From assembly GCF_004151245.1 (NCBI RefSeq), contig NZ_JUIW01000002.1, positions 1 to 64,000 of the forward strand: a stretch of 64,000 nucleotides of DNA, given 5' to 3'. The translations under genes and the position numbers were made by a program. This stretch comes from Flavobacterium beibuense (lineage in GTDB: Bacteria; Bacteroidota; Bacteroidia; Flavobacteriales; Flavobacteriaceae). The notes under the pieces are model-generated. The model worked only from the letters and a program-made list of their open reading frames with translations. It had not been told where the DNA came from and did not search any database. Below are positions 53,967 to 62,447 of this stretch, piece after piece (positions within the stretch are counted from its first letter, which is position 1; each line of letters opens with the position of its first letter).

Positions 53967-53976
53967 ATTTAGTACT

Positions 53977-56900
53977 ATGAAAAAACACTACTCTTATATT
54001 TTAATAACTTTATTTTTTACCCTTTTTACGGGGCAATTATGTGCTCAGCCTTATTATGCCCTCCCACAATGGGGGGCTTCAGGAACTTATCCTGTAGGGG
54101 ATGTTAACGTTAGTTTTAATTATTCAGGAACTGCTGGGTTAGGAGGTTGCTGGGGAGTAAACTGGACAGAAAAAAATAATGGATATTTTACCTTTAATTT
54201 TGATGTCCCTATTGCAGGTGTTCGTATTTATGGTGTGGATTGGGATCAATATCCGTCAGCTACGCAAAATATAGCAGTGTCTATCAATGGCAATCCTTAC
54301 AATTTACAAACTGCTAACCTGTCTCCATACAGTTACGGCAATTCTTGTAGTGCAGGTAGCAGATCCACGCAAGGCACAATATCAGGAGGGAACTTTATAA
54401 ATGGTTGTGGTACTTTAACGATTACGCAGCCTGGCATTACTTCTTTAAAGGTACAAAACTCAGGAAATGGCTATTGGGGTTTTAGTGTGGAAATATTGCC
54501 CCTACTTACTACAACTAATACGCCTTGCGCCGGAAGTGAATTAAATCTTACGTCAAATTTTGGAGGACTTACAAGTGGGGTAACCTACAGTTGGACAGGC
54601 CCGAATGGTTTTACTTCCTCTCAACAAAATCCAACTATAAGTAACGCTACCGCGGCTAATGCCGGTATTTATACGGTTACGGCCAGTAATGGAACCGTTA
54701 CGGCTTCTCAGACACGGAATGTTTATGTAAATCCGATTCCTGTCGTTAATAATGTAAACAATCAAACGCTTTGTAACGGTTCTTCGGTAAATACAATTAA
54801 CTTTAGCAGCAATACTACAGGAGTGCTATGCGGAAGCGTGAACGAAGGGGGCACATTAAGCCTTAGTGCACCTGCAGGTTCTGTTTTCACCAATGTACAG
54901 TTTGCCAGTTATGGAAATGCTACAGGTAGTTGTGGTAATTTTACTTTAGGCTCTTGTCATTCAACTAATAGCGTTAGTTTGGTATCGGCTGCAGCTGTAG
55001 GCCAAAACTCTTTCAGCCTTGCTGCTACCAACGCCAATTTTGGAGATCCATGTACAGGCACGGCAAAAGATCTAAAAGTGCAGTTAAGCTATGGTATACC
55101 AATTACGTACTTATGGACAAATAACTTGCCATCCATTGGGCTGGCTGCTTCGGGTACGGGTAATATTCCGGCATTTGTGGCAACTAACGTAACAAATGCA
55201 CCTGTTACAGCTACAATTACTGTTACACCTAGATATATAAACGGTGGCAGTTCCTGTTTTGGAACACCAATAACATTTACAATTACTGTAAACCCTTCAC
55301 CAAAGATTACGGTTCAACCCATATCACAAACAACTTGCAATGGCAGCAATACCACTTTTTCCGCTACTGTAAGCAATGCAACTGATTACCAATGGCAGGT
55401 GGATCCAGGTTCAGGTTTTATCAATATGTCAGATACTGCACCTTACTCAGGAACAACGACTACCTCTTTAGCTATTACAGGAGTAACATCATCAATGAAT
55501 GGGTACAAATATCGATTAATCGCTACAGGAAGTTGTACTCCTACAGTAACCAGTACTGATGCAATATTAACAGTTCCTTCAATAACGGGTACTACGATAG
55601 TAGCTAATGTCTTGTGTAATGGAAGTTCAAATGGCAGCATTAATCTTACACCATCGGGAGGTACCGGCCCATATACTTTTAACTGGGGTGGCGGTATAAC
55701 TACCGAAGACAGAACAGGCCTTGCCGCAGGAAATTATTCAGTAACTATAACCGATGCCAACGGATGTACGGGGACGGTAAATGCAACAGTAAGCCAACCT
55801 TCAGTACTTACTGCCTCGACAAATGTAGTCAGTAATGTTTCGGTAATCGGCGGCACTGATGGTTCGGCAACGGTAAGTGCCTTCGGAGGACTGGCGCCAT
55901 ACACTTATCTATGGAGTAATTCGGCGACTACAGCATCAATAACGAGTATTGCCGCAGGTACTTATACTGTGATTGTGACCGATGCTATTGGCTGTACGGC
56001 CACATCAGGTGTTACAATTACAGAGCCGGTATGTGTCATGTCGGCTTCCATAACCTCACAGACTAACGTTACTTGTAACGGTGAGTCTACAGGTTCACTT
56101 ACGGTACAACAAAGCGGTGGGGATGCTCCGTTCAGCTATTCATGGAGTAACGGTATATCATTGCTTAACAGCCCGTCTTCTACCAATACCCAGAATGATT
56201 TGGCAGCCGGTAGCTATACGGTTATTATAACCGATGCCAATGGCTGTACTGCCACTGCAACCGCCACAATTACCCAGCCTTCTGCTTTAAGCTTAAGCCA
56301 GCAGGTAACCGTAAACATTCTATGTCATGGTACAGCTACGGGTTCGGCAAGTGTAAAGGCAGCTACAGGAGGTGCCGGCGGTTATACCTATAACTGGACG
56401 CCGGGTAACCCCACAGGTGATGGTACAACAACTGTAACCGGCCTTACAGCCGGTACGTGGACCTGTACTGTAACCGATGCTAACGGATGTACAAAATCGG
56501 TAAACTTTACTCTTAACCAGCCATCGGCAATAAGTCTTACGCCAGCATCACAAACCAATATTGCCTGTCATGGCACAGCTACAGGTTCAGCAAGTGTAAG
56601 CACTGCTACCGGAGGTGCCGGCGGTTATACCTATAACTGGACGCCGGGTAACCCAACAGGCGATGGTACAACTACTGTAACCGGCCTTACAGCCGGTACA
56701 TGGACCTGTACTGTAATGGATATGTTCGGGTGTACGAAATCGGTAAACTTTACCATTACACAACCGGCGTCTACAGTCTCAGGGGATACGGTAGTAACTA
56801 ATGTTTTGTGTAATGGAGATTCTAATGGCAGCATTAACCTTACACCGTTGGGTGGTACCGAGCCATATACCTTTAACTGGGGTGACGGTATAACTACCGA

Positions 56901-59900
56901 AGACAGGACAGGTCTTCCTGTAGGAAATTATTCGGTAATGATAACCGATGCCAACGGATGTACGGGAACGGTAAACGCAACCGTAACCCAGCCTTCAGTC
57001 CTTACGGCCAGTGGTGTAGTTACGAATGTAGGCTGTAACGGAGGAAGCAACGGTACGGTAGACCTAACAGTTAATGGTGGTACCGCTCCTTATACCTTTG
57101 CGTGGAGCAACTCGGCTACTACCGAAGACATGACTGGCCTTATGGCAGGAACGTATGATGTTACGGTAACCGATGCTCATGGATGTACTGCTACCACTTC
57201 TGTAACAATAACCGAGCCTGCTTTATTGGTTGCCGGCACAGTAGTTGATACTAATGTGAGCTGTAACGGAGGTTCTACAGGTACGGCGACGATTAACCTG
57301 ACAGGAGGTACAGCACCATTTGAGTATACTATAAACGGAACAACCTACAGCGGTGTTCCGGATGCAACACTAACCGTTCCCGGCCTTGCTGCAGGAACAT
57401 ATCCTGTAAACGTAACCGATGCTAACGGATGTACTGCCACTGCCTCTATAACTATTACGGAACCTGCGGTACTTGCTGCCAGTGGTGTGGCTACTAATGT
57501 AAGCTGTAACGGAGGCAGCAATGGTACGGTTGATTTAACTGTAACCGGAGGTACTGCACCTTACACCTACGTATGGAGCAACACTGCTGTAACAGAAGAT
57601 TTGACAGGGCTTTCAGCCGGAACCTATGATGTAACAGTAACCGATGCTCTTGGATGTACCGCTACCGCTTCGGTAACGGTAACGGAACCTACCGTACTTA
57701 CTGCCAACATTAGTTCACAAACCAATGTAGGCTGTAATGGAGGCACTACCGGTGCTGCTACAGTAACAGCAGCGGGTGGTACAACAAACTACACCTATTC
57801 ATGGGCACCATCAGGAGGTACTGCAGCCACGGCTACCGGCCTTGCAGCAGGAACTTATACAGTAACGGTAACCGATGCTAACGGATGTACGGCTACTGCT
57901 TCGGTAACTATTACTGAGCCAACTTTACTTACTGCTTCTGCGGTAGTAAATACCAATGTAAGCTGTAACGGTGGTTCTAACGGATCAGCAACTGTAACGG
58001 CTGCAGGCGGTACAACAAACTACACCTATTCATGGGCACCATCAGGCGGTACGGCAGCTACGGCTACCGGCCTTGCCGCAGGTACCTATACTGTAACAGT
58101 AACCGATGCTAACGGCTGTACGGCCACCGCTTCGGTAACCATTACCCAGCCGGCAGTACTTACGGCATATGCTGTACAAAACTTCCCGGCCACCTGTGTG
58201 GAGAACCTGGATGGTGGCGCTACGGTAACCGCTGCCGGTGGTACAACACCATACACCTATGCATGGGATAACTCGGCCACTACTGCTGCGGTAACCAACC
58301 TTTCGGTAGGCAGTCGTACGGTAACGGTAACCGATGCTAACGGATGTACGGCTACAGCTACATTAACCATAGGATTTAACGATACGGTTAACCCAACGCC
58401 AACCGTTGCCAACCTTGCCGACATCACGGCACAGTGTGTGGTTAACGAGGCCGATGTTCCGGTACCAACCGCTACCGACAACTGTATAGGTACCATAACC
58501 GTAACGCATAACGCAACATTCCCAATCACGCTTCAGGGTACTACGGTAATTACCTGGACGTATGAAGATGTGAACGGTAACACGGCTACACAGACGCAAA
58601 ACGTGGTAATTGACGATACAACAGCCCCTGTGGGCGATGTAACGAACCTTCTGGCCATTACAATGCAGTGCCAGGTGCTTACTACCGATATACCGGTACC
58701 AACAGCTACCGACAACTGTGCCGGCGCACTTACCGCTACAACAACTGACCCATTACTGTACACCACAGTAGGTAACTACGTTATTACCTGGAGTTATGAC
58801 GACGGCAATGGTAACATTACCACCCAGACGCAGGATGTAATTGTAACCGAGTCGGCTATTAACGCAGTAACGTTTACCAGCCAGACCGTAGTGTACAACA
58901 CGGCGGCACAGGCCATAACGGTAGACAACCTGCCGGCAGGCGCTACCGTAGCGTACACTATATCTCCGGATACCGGTTTAGGCAATGCAGCCATTAATAC
59001 GGGTGTTTATACGGTAACAGCAGTGGTGACCCCGGCTCCGGATGCACCCAACTGTGACCCGATAACCCTAACGGCTACCCTGACCATAGAGCAGGCACAG
59101 CAGCAGATAATCTTCGATGCGCCTCCGGTTAAAAATCTTGAGGCTGACCCGGACTTCCAGCTCACTGCTACAGCTACATCAGGGCTTCCGGTGTATTATA
59201 CCTACACCTATACGGCGCCAACCACTCCTGCAACCGTTACTGCCGACGGATGGGTAGACATGCTTACTTCGGGCGTGCTGCAGATAACAGCACATCAGGA
59301 TGGTGACTCCAACTACCTTCCAGCTGTCCCGGTAACACAGGAGCAGGTAATTACCAGCAGCGACTCAAGCCTACATTTGGTAACCATTGGCGATACCGAA
59401 TATGTAAACCCAACCGGCGAAGTGTATTACCTGATGCAGTGTGTTGATACTGCTGATGAAGTAACCGTAACCATTGAAACCGAAGTAGGGGCCGCCATCA
59501 CCCCGGGCCATACCTTTACCATAGCTACCCCTCAGCCGGGCATCTACCACCAGGAAGTTGTGGTTACCTCCCAGGACGGAACGACTACACAAACCTATAC
59601 CATTACGGTAGAGAAAATGTTCCCGTTCTTTGATATCGCGGTTCAGAAGTTTGATAACCTGTTGTTAGCGAACAACAATCCGCAAACCAACGGAGGATAT
59701 TCATTTGTAGCTTACGAATGGTATAAAAACGGACAGTTGGTAGGCAGGCACCAGTACTATTCTGAAGGCCCGACCAACAACGACCTGTTAGACCCGGATG
59801 CAGAGTACTACCTGAGGTTAACAATAGTTGACGGCGATGTACTGCAAACGTGTATAGGACATGTAACGCTGGAGCACAGCTACAGGATGTCGGTAATACC

Positions 59901-60135
59901 TAACCCTGCTAAAGTAGCAGGCGAGGTTACCGTTACCTTAGACTTCCCTTCAGCCGAAATGGATAATGTGCGTATCGATATTTTTGATATTCATGGCAAG
60001 CTGGTTCACTCTTCTAACACCAGCGAGAGGATTACACCGGTACAGCTTCCGGGAACCCTTCAGGAAGGTATGTACATAGTAAGGTGTACTACGGCCAACC
60101 ACGAGAAATCATTTAAAATTATTGTTAGCAATTAA
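53977..60135 (+). CDS. Giant T9SS adhesin: lectin-like domain, 12 SprB repeats, HYR-like domains
   Basis: A 2052-residue surface protein. The signal peptide ends TGQLCAQ. An N-terminal beta domain follows, then an Ig/PKD-like domain (about 175-250). The domain at about 282-371 has the spacing of a SUEL-type L-rhamnose/D-galactose lectin (LCGSVNEGGTLSLSAP ... VQFASYGNATGSC ... SCHSTNS ... NFGDPCTGTAKDLKVQLSYG). Next come another Ig-like domain (about 442-531), 12 SprB repeats (about 543-1468, each NVxCNGGSxG ... TDANGCTATA), two HYR-like domains (about 1470-1625), MBG/cadherin-like sandwiches, and a T9SS type-A sorting domain (from about 1970, VIPNPAKVAGEVTV ... VRCTTANHEKSFKIIVSN). Probably an adhesin; glycan binding by the lectin part is inferred. 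G+C rises along the gene. Confidence 0.93.
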   Translation: MKKHYSYILITLFFTLFTGQLCAQPYYALPQWGASGTYPVGDVNVSFNYSGTAGLGGCWGVNWTEKNNGYFTFNFDVPIAGVRIYGVDWDQYPSATQNIAVSINGNPYNLQTANLSPYSYGNSCSAGSRSTQGTISGGNFINGCGTLTITQPGITSLKVQNSGNGYWGFSVEILPLLTTTNTPCAGSELNLTSNFGGLTSGVTYSWTGPNGFTSSQQNPTISNATAANAGIYTVTASNGTVTASQTRNVYVNPIPVVNNVNNQTLCNGSSVNTINFSSNTTGVLCGSVNEGGTLSLSAPAGSVFTNVQFASYGNATGSCGNFTLGSCHSTNSVSLVSAAAVGQNSFSLAATNANFGDPCTGTAKDLKVQLSYGIPITYLWTNNLPSIGLAASGTGNIPAFVATNVTNAPVTATITVTPRYINGGSSCFGTPITFTITVNPSPKITVQPISQTTCNGSNTTFSATVSNATDYQWQVDPGSGFINMSDTAPYSGTTTTSLAITGVTSSMNGYKYRLIATGSCTPTVTSTDAILTVPSITGTTIVANVLCNGSSNGSINLTPSGGTGPYTFNWGGGITTEDRTGLAAGNYSVTITDANGCTGTVNATVSQPSVLTASTNVVSNVSVIGGTDGSATVSAFGGLAPYTYLWSNSATTASITSIAAGTYTVIVTDAIGCTATSGVTITEPVCVMSASITSQTNVTCNGESTGSLTVQQSGGDAPFSYSWSNGISLLNSPSSTNTQNDLAAGSYTVIITDANGCTATATATITQPSALSLSQQVTVNILCHGTATGSASVKAATGGAGGYTYNWTPGNPTGDGTTTVTGLTAGTWTCTVTDANGCTKSVNFTLNQPSAISLTPASQTNIACHGTATGSASVSTATGGAGGYTYNWTPGNPTGDGTTTVTGLTAGTWTCTVMDMFGCTKSVNFTITQPASTVSGDTVVTNVLCNGDSNGSINLTPLGGTEPYTFNWGDGITTEDRTGLPVGNYSVMITDANGCTGTVNATVTQPSVLTASGVVTNVGCNGGSNGTVDLTVNGGTAPYTFAWSNSATTEDMTGLMAGTYDVTVTDAHGCTATTSVTITEPALLVAGTVVDTNVSCNGGSTGTATINLTGGTAPFEYTINGTTYSGVPDATLTVPGLAAGTYPVNVTDANGCTATASITITEPAVLAASGVATNVSCNGGSNGTVDLTVTGGTAPYTYVWSNTAVTEDLTGLSAGTYDVTVTDALGCTATASVTVTEPTVLTANISSQTNVGCNGGTTGAATVTAAGGTTNYTYSWAPSGGTAATATGLAAGTYTVTVTDANGCTATASVTITEPTLLTASAVVNTNVSCNGGSNGSATVTAAGGTTNYTYSWAPSGGTAATATGLAAGTYTVTVTDANGCTATASVTITQPAVLTAYAVQNFPATCVENLDGGATVTAAGGTTPYTYAWDNSATTAAVTNLSVGSRTVTVTDANGCTATATLTIGFNDTVNPTPTVANLADITAQCVVNEADVPVPTATDNCIGTITVTHNATFPITLQGTTVITWTYEDVNGNTATQTQNVVIDDTTAPVGDVTNLLAITMQCQVLTTDIPVPTATDNCAGALTATTTDPLLYTTVGNYVITWSYDDGNGNITTQTQDVIVTESAINAVTFTSQTVVYNTAAQAITVDNLPAGATVAYTISPDTGLGNAAINTGVYTVTAVVTPAPDAPNCDPITLTATLTIEQAQQQIIFDAPPVKNLEADPDFQLTATATSGLPVYYTYTYTAPTTPATVTADGWVDMLTSGVLQITAHQDGDSNYLPAVPVTQEQVITSSDSSLHLVTIGDTEYVNPTGEVYYLMQCVDTADEVTVTIETEVGAAITPGHTFTIATPQPGIYHQEVVVTSQDGTTTQTYTITVEKMFPFFDIAVQKFDNLLLANNNPQTNGGYSFVAYEWYKNGQLVGRHQYYSEGPTNNDLLDPDAEYYLRLTIVDGDVLQTCIGHVTLEHSYRMSVIPNPAKVAGEVTVTLDFPSAEMDNVRIDIFDIHGKLVHSSNTSERITPVQLPGTLQEGMYIVRCTTANHEKSFKIIVSN

Positions 60136-60144
60136 CCAATCAAC

Positions 60145-61005
60145 ATGAAAAATTATAAATTAATTTCAAAAAGCATCTCATCCATTTCCTTTATAGGGTT
60201 TTGGATAATGCTTACTGGAAATATTAATGCACAGGGACAGGATAAATCTTTCTCTGAAGTAACAATTAGTGTGGGTGGACCGACATCCTCTTTAAATTAT
60301 GAAGTTACCGGTGGCGATGTGAGCAACCAGATAGGCCTTAATTTTGGCCTGGACTATACGTTCTTTTTTTCGGATAACTTCGGGTTGTCCCTTGGGGCAG
60401 AGTATCAAAGGTTTAATACTACCGCTAAAGCGCAGAATATCCCGGGGACATACGAAACTACTGACTTTGAAGGCGAGAGTTTTGAGTTCAGGTATGCCAT
60501 GAAGCGTTTTAATGAAGAACAAAAGCTGGATTTTGTAAATATCCCTTTAATGCTGGTGTATCAAAACCAGGAGTACGACTTTTATATAAAGGCGGGCGCC
60601 AAGATTGGGTTGCCGGTATCGGGTAAGTTCAAATCGAACTTTAACCTGTCTGCCAGTGGCTACTACCCACAGTATGATGGTGAGCTGTTCGACCCGGCCT
60701 TTATGGGCTTTGGGGAGTTTGACGATGTGAAAGCCGACGGCGACATCGACGTTAAGCCTACCTACATAGCCTCGTTTGAGTTTGGTGTAAAGCAGCCCAT
60801 AGGGAAGGGCAATCTGTATGCCGGCCTTTACTTTGACTATGGACTAAATGACATAGCGGATAAAAAGAGCATGCCGGTAGACTATACCGTTAACGACAGC
60901 GGTGCCGGCTTTGGATACAACAGTGTACTGAATACCGATTACGTGGACCAGCTTAAAACCATGGCCTTTGGTATTAAGCTGCGGTACTCCGTCTTTAATT
61001 TCTAA
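60145..61005 (+). CDS. Outer-membrane beta-barrel protein encoded after the adhesin
   Basis: A 286-residue protein with a signal peptide (SFIGFWIMLTGNINAQ). Amphipathic strands typical of an eight-to-ten-stranded OMP_b-brl family barrel follow (IGLNFGLDYTFFFSDNFGLSLGAEYQRF ... LDFVNIPLMLVYQNQEYDFYIKAGAKIGLPVSG ... IASFEFGVKQPIGKGNLYAGLYFDYG), ending in the aromatic terminal strand FGIKLRYSVFNF. It lies 9 bp after the adhesin gene. SprB-type adhesins often have a dedicated outer-membrane partner (SprF of the PorP/SprF family). This protein occupies that position, but I do not see clear PorP/SprF similarity. Confidence 0.8.
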   Translation: MKNYKLISKSISSISFIGFWIMLTGNINAQGQDKSFSEVTISVGGPTSSLNYEVTGGDVSNQIGLNFGLDYTFFFSDNFGLSLGAEYQRFNTTAKAQNIPGTYETTDFEGESFEFRYAMKRFNEEQKLDFVNIPLMLVYQNQEYDFYIKAGAKIGLPVSGKFKSNFNLSASGYYPQYDGELFDPAFMGFGEFDDVKADGDIDVKPTYIASFEFGVKQPIGKGNLYAGLYFDYGLNDIADKKSMPVDYTVNDSGAGFGYNSVLNTDYVDQLKTMAFGIKLRYSVFNF

Positions 61006-61031
61006 TACAGGAAGTTTATTTTGTATTGAAG

Positions 61032-61064
61032 GGGCTGTCTCAACTGTCAGGCAGTCCTTTTTTT
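61032..61064 (+). terminator. Terminator of the PLC-adhesin-barrel operon
   Basis: GGGCTGTCT (61032-61040) pairs with AGGCAGTCC (61049-61057) with two G-U pairs, followed by seven T's. It lies 26 bp after the barrel gene's stop codon. Confidence 0.8.
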
Positions 61065-61173
61065 ATAAGGGGTACTTTCAGTAGTTTTGCCCATAGCCTT
61101 GAGCGAGAGAATATTTGGCAAGTAGTGCCCAATAAGGCCATTACTTATTAAAAAGTTTTTGCTTAAGTATGTA

Positions 61174-62178
61174 TTAAGCATGTTTTAAAAGCTGATTGTT
61201 TTCGAAAATATTCCTGTTGTCCAGGAAACTGTGCCGTCTCTTAACATTGTAAAAGTTTTCAATATAATAGGCAATCGATATTTCCGCTTGGTGTTTGTTT
61301 TGATAACTATTCTGATAAACCAGCTCGGTTTTAATGGTTTTGAAAAAACTTTCTGAAACCGCATTGTCCCAACAGTCGCCTTTACGAGACATGCTCCGGG
61401 AAACCGATTTGTATTGACGGAGTTCTTCCACAAACTCTTTGCACGCATACTGTATGCCTCTGTCGGAATGAAAAATCAATGATGAGTTTTCTCTAATCGG
61501 CCTGTTTGTAATAGCTTTTTTAAAAGCCTCCACAGTTGTATATCTTGTTTTTAGGGTCGTTGACAATGACCAGCCTACCACTTTTCGATCGTAGAGGTCA
61601 ATTATGACAGTGAAATAAAGCCATCTTTTTCCCGCCCAGACATAAGTAATGTCCGATACCCAAACTTCATTTTCTCTCTGTACCTGAAAGCTTCGTTGAA
61701 GTTTGTTTTCAACGATAGGGAATTTATGGGAAGAATTGGTTGTTATCCTGAACTTCCTTTTGAAAACACTCTCGAGAGATGCACTTTTCATAAGCTTTCG
61801 AATCAGTTTTTCCGAAGCATGAAAGCGCAAAGCTTTTAGTTCTTTAGCAATTCTTGGACTGCCATATCTTTTGTTATTTTGAAAATGTATTTTTGTTATC
61901 TCTTCAAGCAATAATTGATTTGACAATTCTCTTTTGGACGGGGTTCTCAAAAGCCATTTGTAATAGCCACTTTTACTAACCCCCAAAATCCTACACATAT
62001 CTTTTACCCTAAAGTACGCTACATTATGTTTTATAAATTCAAATCTGGCCTTCTTTGGTGCCGATATGTACTGACTACACTTTATTAAAATATCTCGTTC
62101 CTTTTTTACCTTGGCTAATTCCTTTTTAAGTAATTTAAATTCTTTTTGTGTTTTAAGCTTTGCACTTTTCCTTTCCAT
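61174..62178 (-). mobile_element. IS3-family transposase (OrfB), element lacking OrfA
   Basis: A 334-residue frame. Residues about 1-45 (MERKSAKLKTQKEFKLLKKE and LAKVKKERDILIK) correspond to the leucine-zipper end of OrfA. OrfB follows from KKARFEFIKHNVAYFRVKDMCRILGVSKSGYYKWL. The DDE triad is in VWVSDITYVW, FHSDRGIQYAC and WDNAVSESFFKTIKTE. The helix-turn-helix part of OrfA is missing upstream (62179-62330 encodes nothing similar), so the element is 5'-truncated and probably cannot transpose alone. I could not fix its terminal inverted repeats. It lies near the mnmE-side end of the island. Confidence 0.85.
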
Positions 62179-62301
62179 TTTGATTTTTTAACGCCTCAAA
62201 GTTCCCTTACTTTCTCTTTGTGTCCACTTTATGGTATGAAGACCAGTGTCTCTGTGTGCCATTATTTCGCCAAAAAAAGGTCCCGGAGGACAACTTTTAG
62301 A

Positions 62302-62326
62302 GCGAGGTACAAATGGGGTACAAATT
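62302..62326 (+). repeat. GAGGTACAA-type motifs near the right end of the island
   Basis: GCGAGGTACAAAT and GGGGTACAAATTAGAG lie in tandem. Related GTGAGGTACAA motifs lie near the left end at 47871-47881 and 48053-48063, giving four copies, two by each repeat. Accessory binding sites of a recombinase are one possibility. Confidence 0.4.
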
Positions 62327-62337
62327 AGAGCCAAACA

Positions 62338-62447
62338 TCACCAAATAAAGATAAAGTGGCTAAAAATGAAAAACCAGTTAAATTGCTGTTTTATAACAAT
62401 TTAACTGGTTTTGTTTGTGTTGTTTTGCGATGTTTTGCGGCTGCTAT
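62338..62447 (-). repeat. Dispersed intergenic repeat with terminator hairpin, copy 3 (mnmE terminator)
   Basis: About 110 bp matching 29277-29388. It contains the inverted repeat AAAACCAGTTAAATTG (62370-62385) with its complement at 62397-62412, downstream of mnmE on the minus strand and ending with a T-run in that direction. Since it lies inside the island edge, it would have replaced the original mnmE 3' region. Confidence 0.75.

Noticed and set aside
55600-58400. Tandem DNA repeats as a CRISPR array
   Set aside because: The repeat unit is over 200 bp, in frame and coding for SprB domains; there are no short identical repeats with unique spacers and no cas genes.
58257-59824. Several minus-strand open frames in the adhesin's 3' half
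   Set aside because: They are shadows of the Val/Thr/Ala-rich adhesin frame and have no start context or motifs of their own.
61174-62330. IS3 as the vehicle that brought the whole island
   Set aside because: The element is 5'-truncated and single, and the outer boundaries are the 25-bp mnmE-end repeats rather than IS copies, so a composite transposon does not fit.
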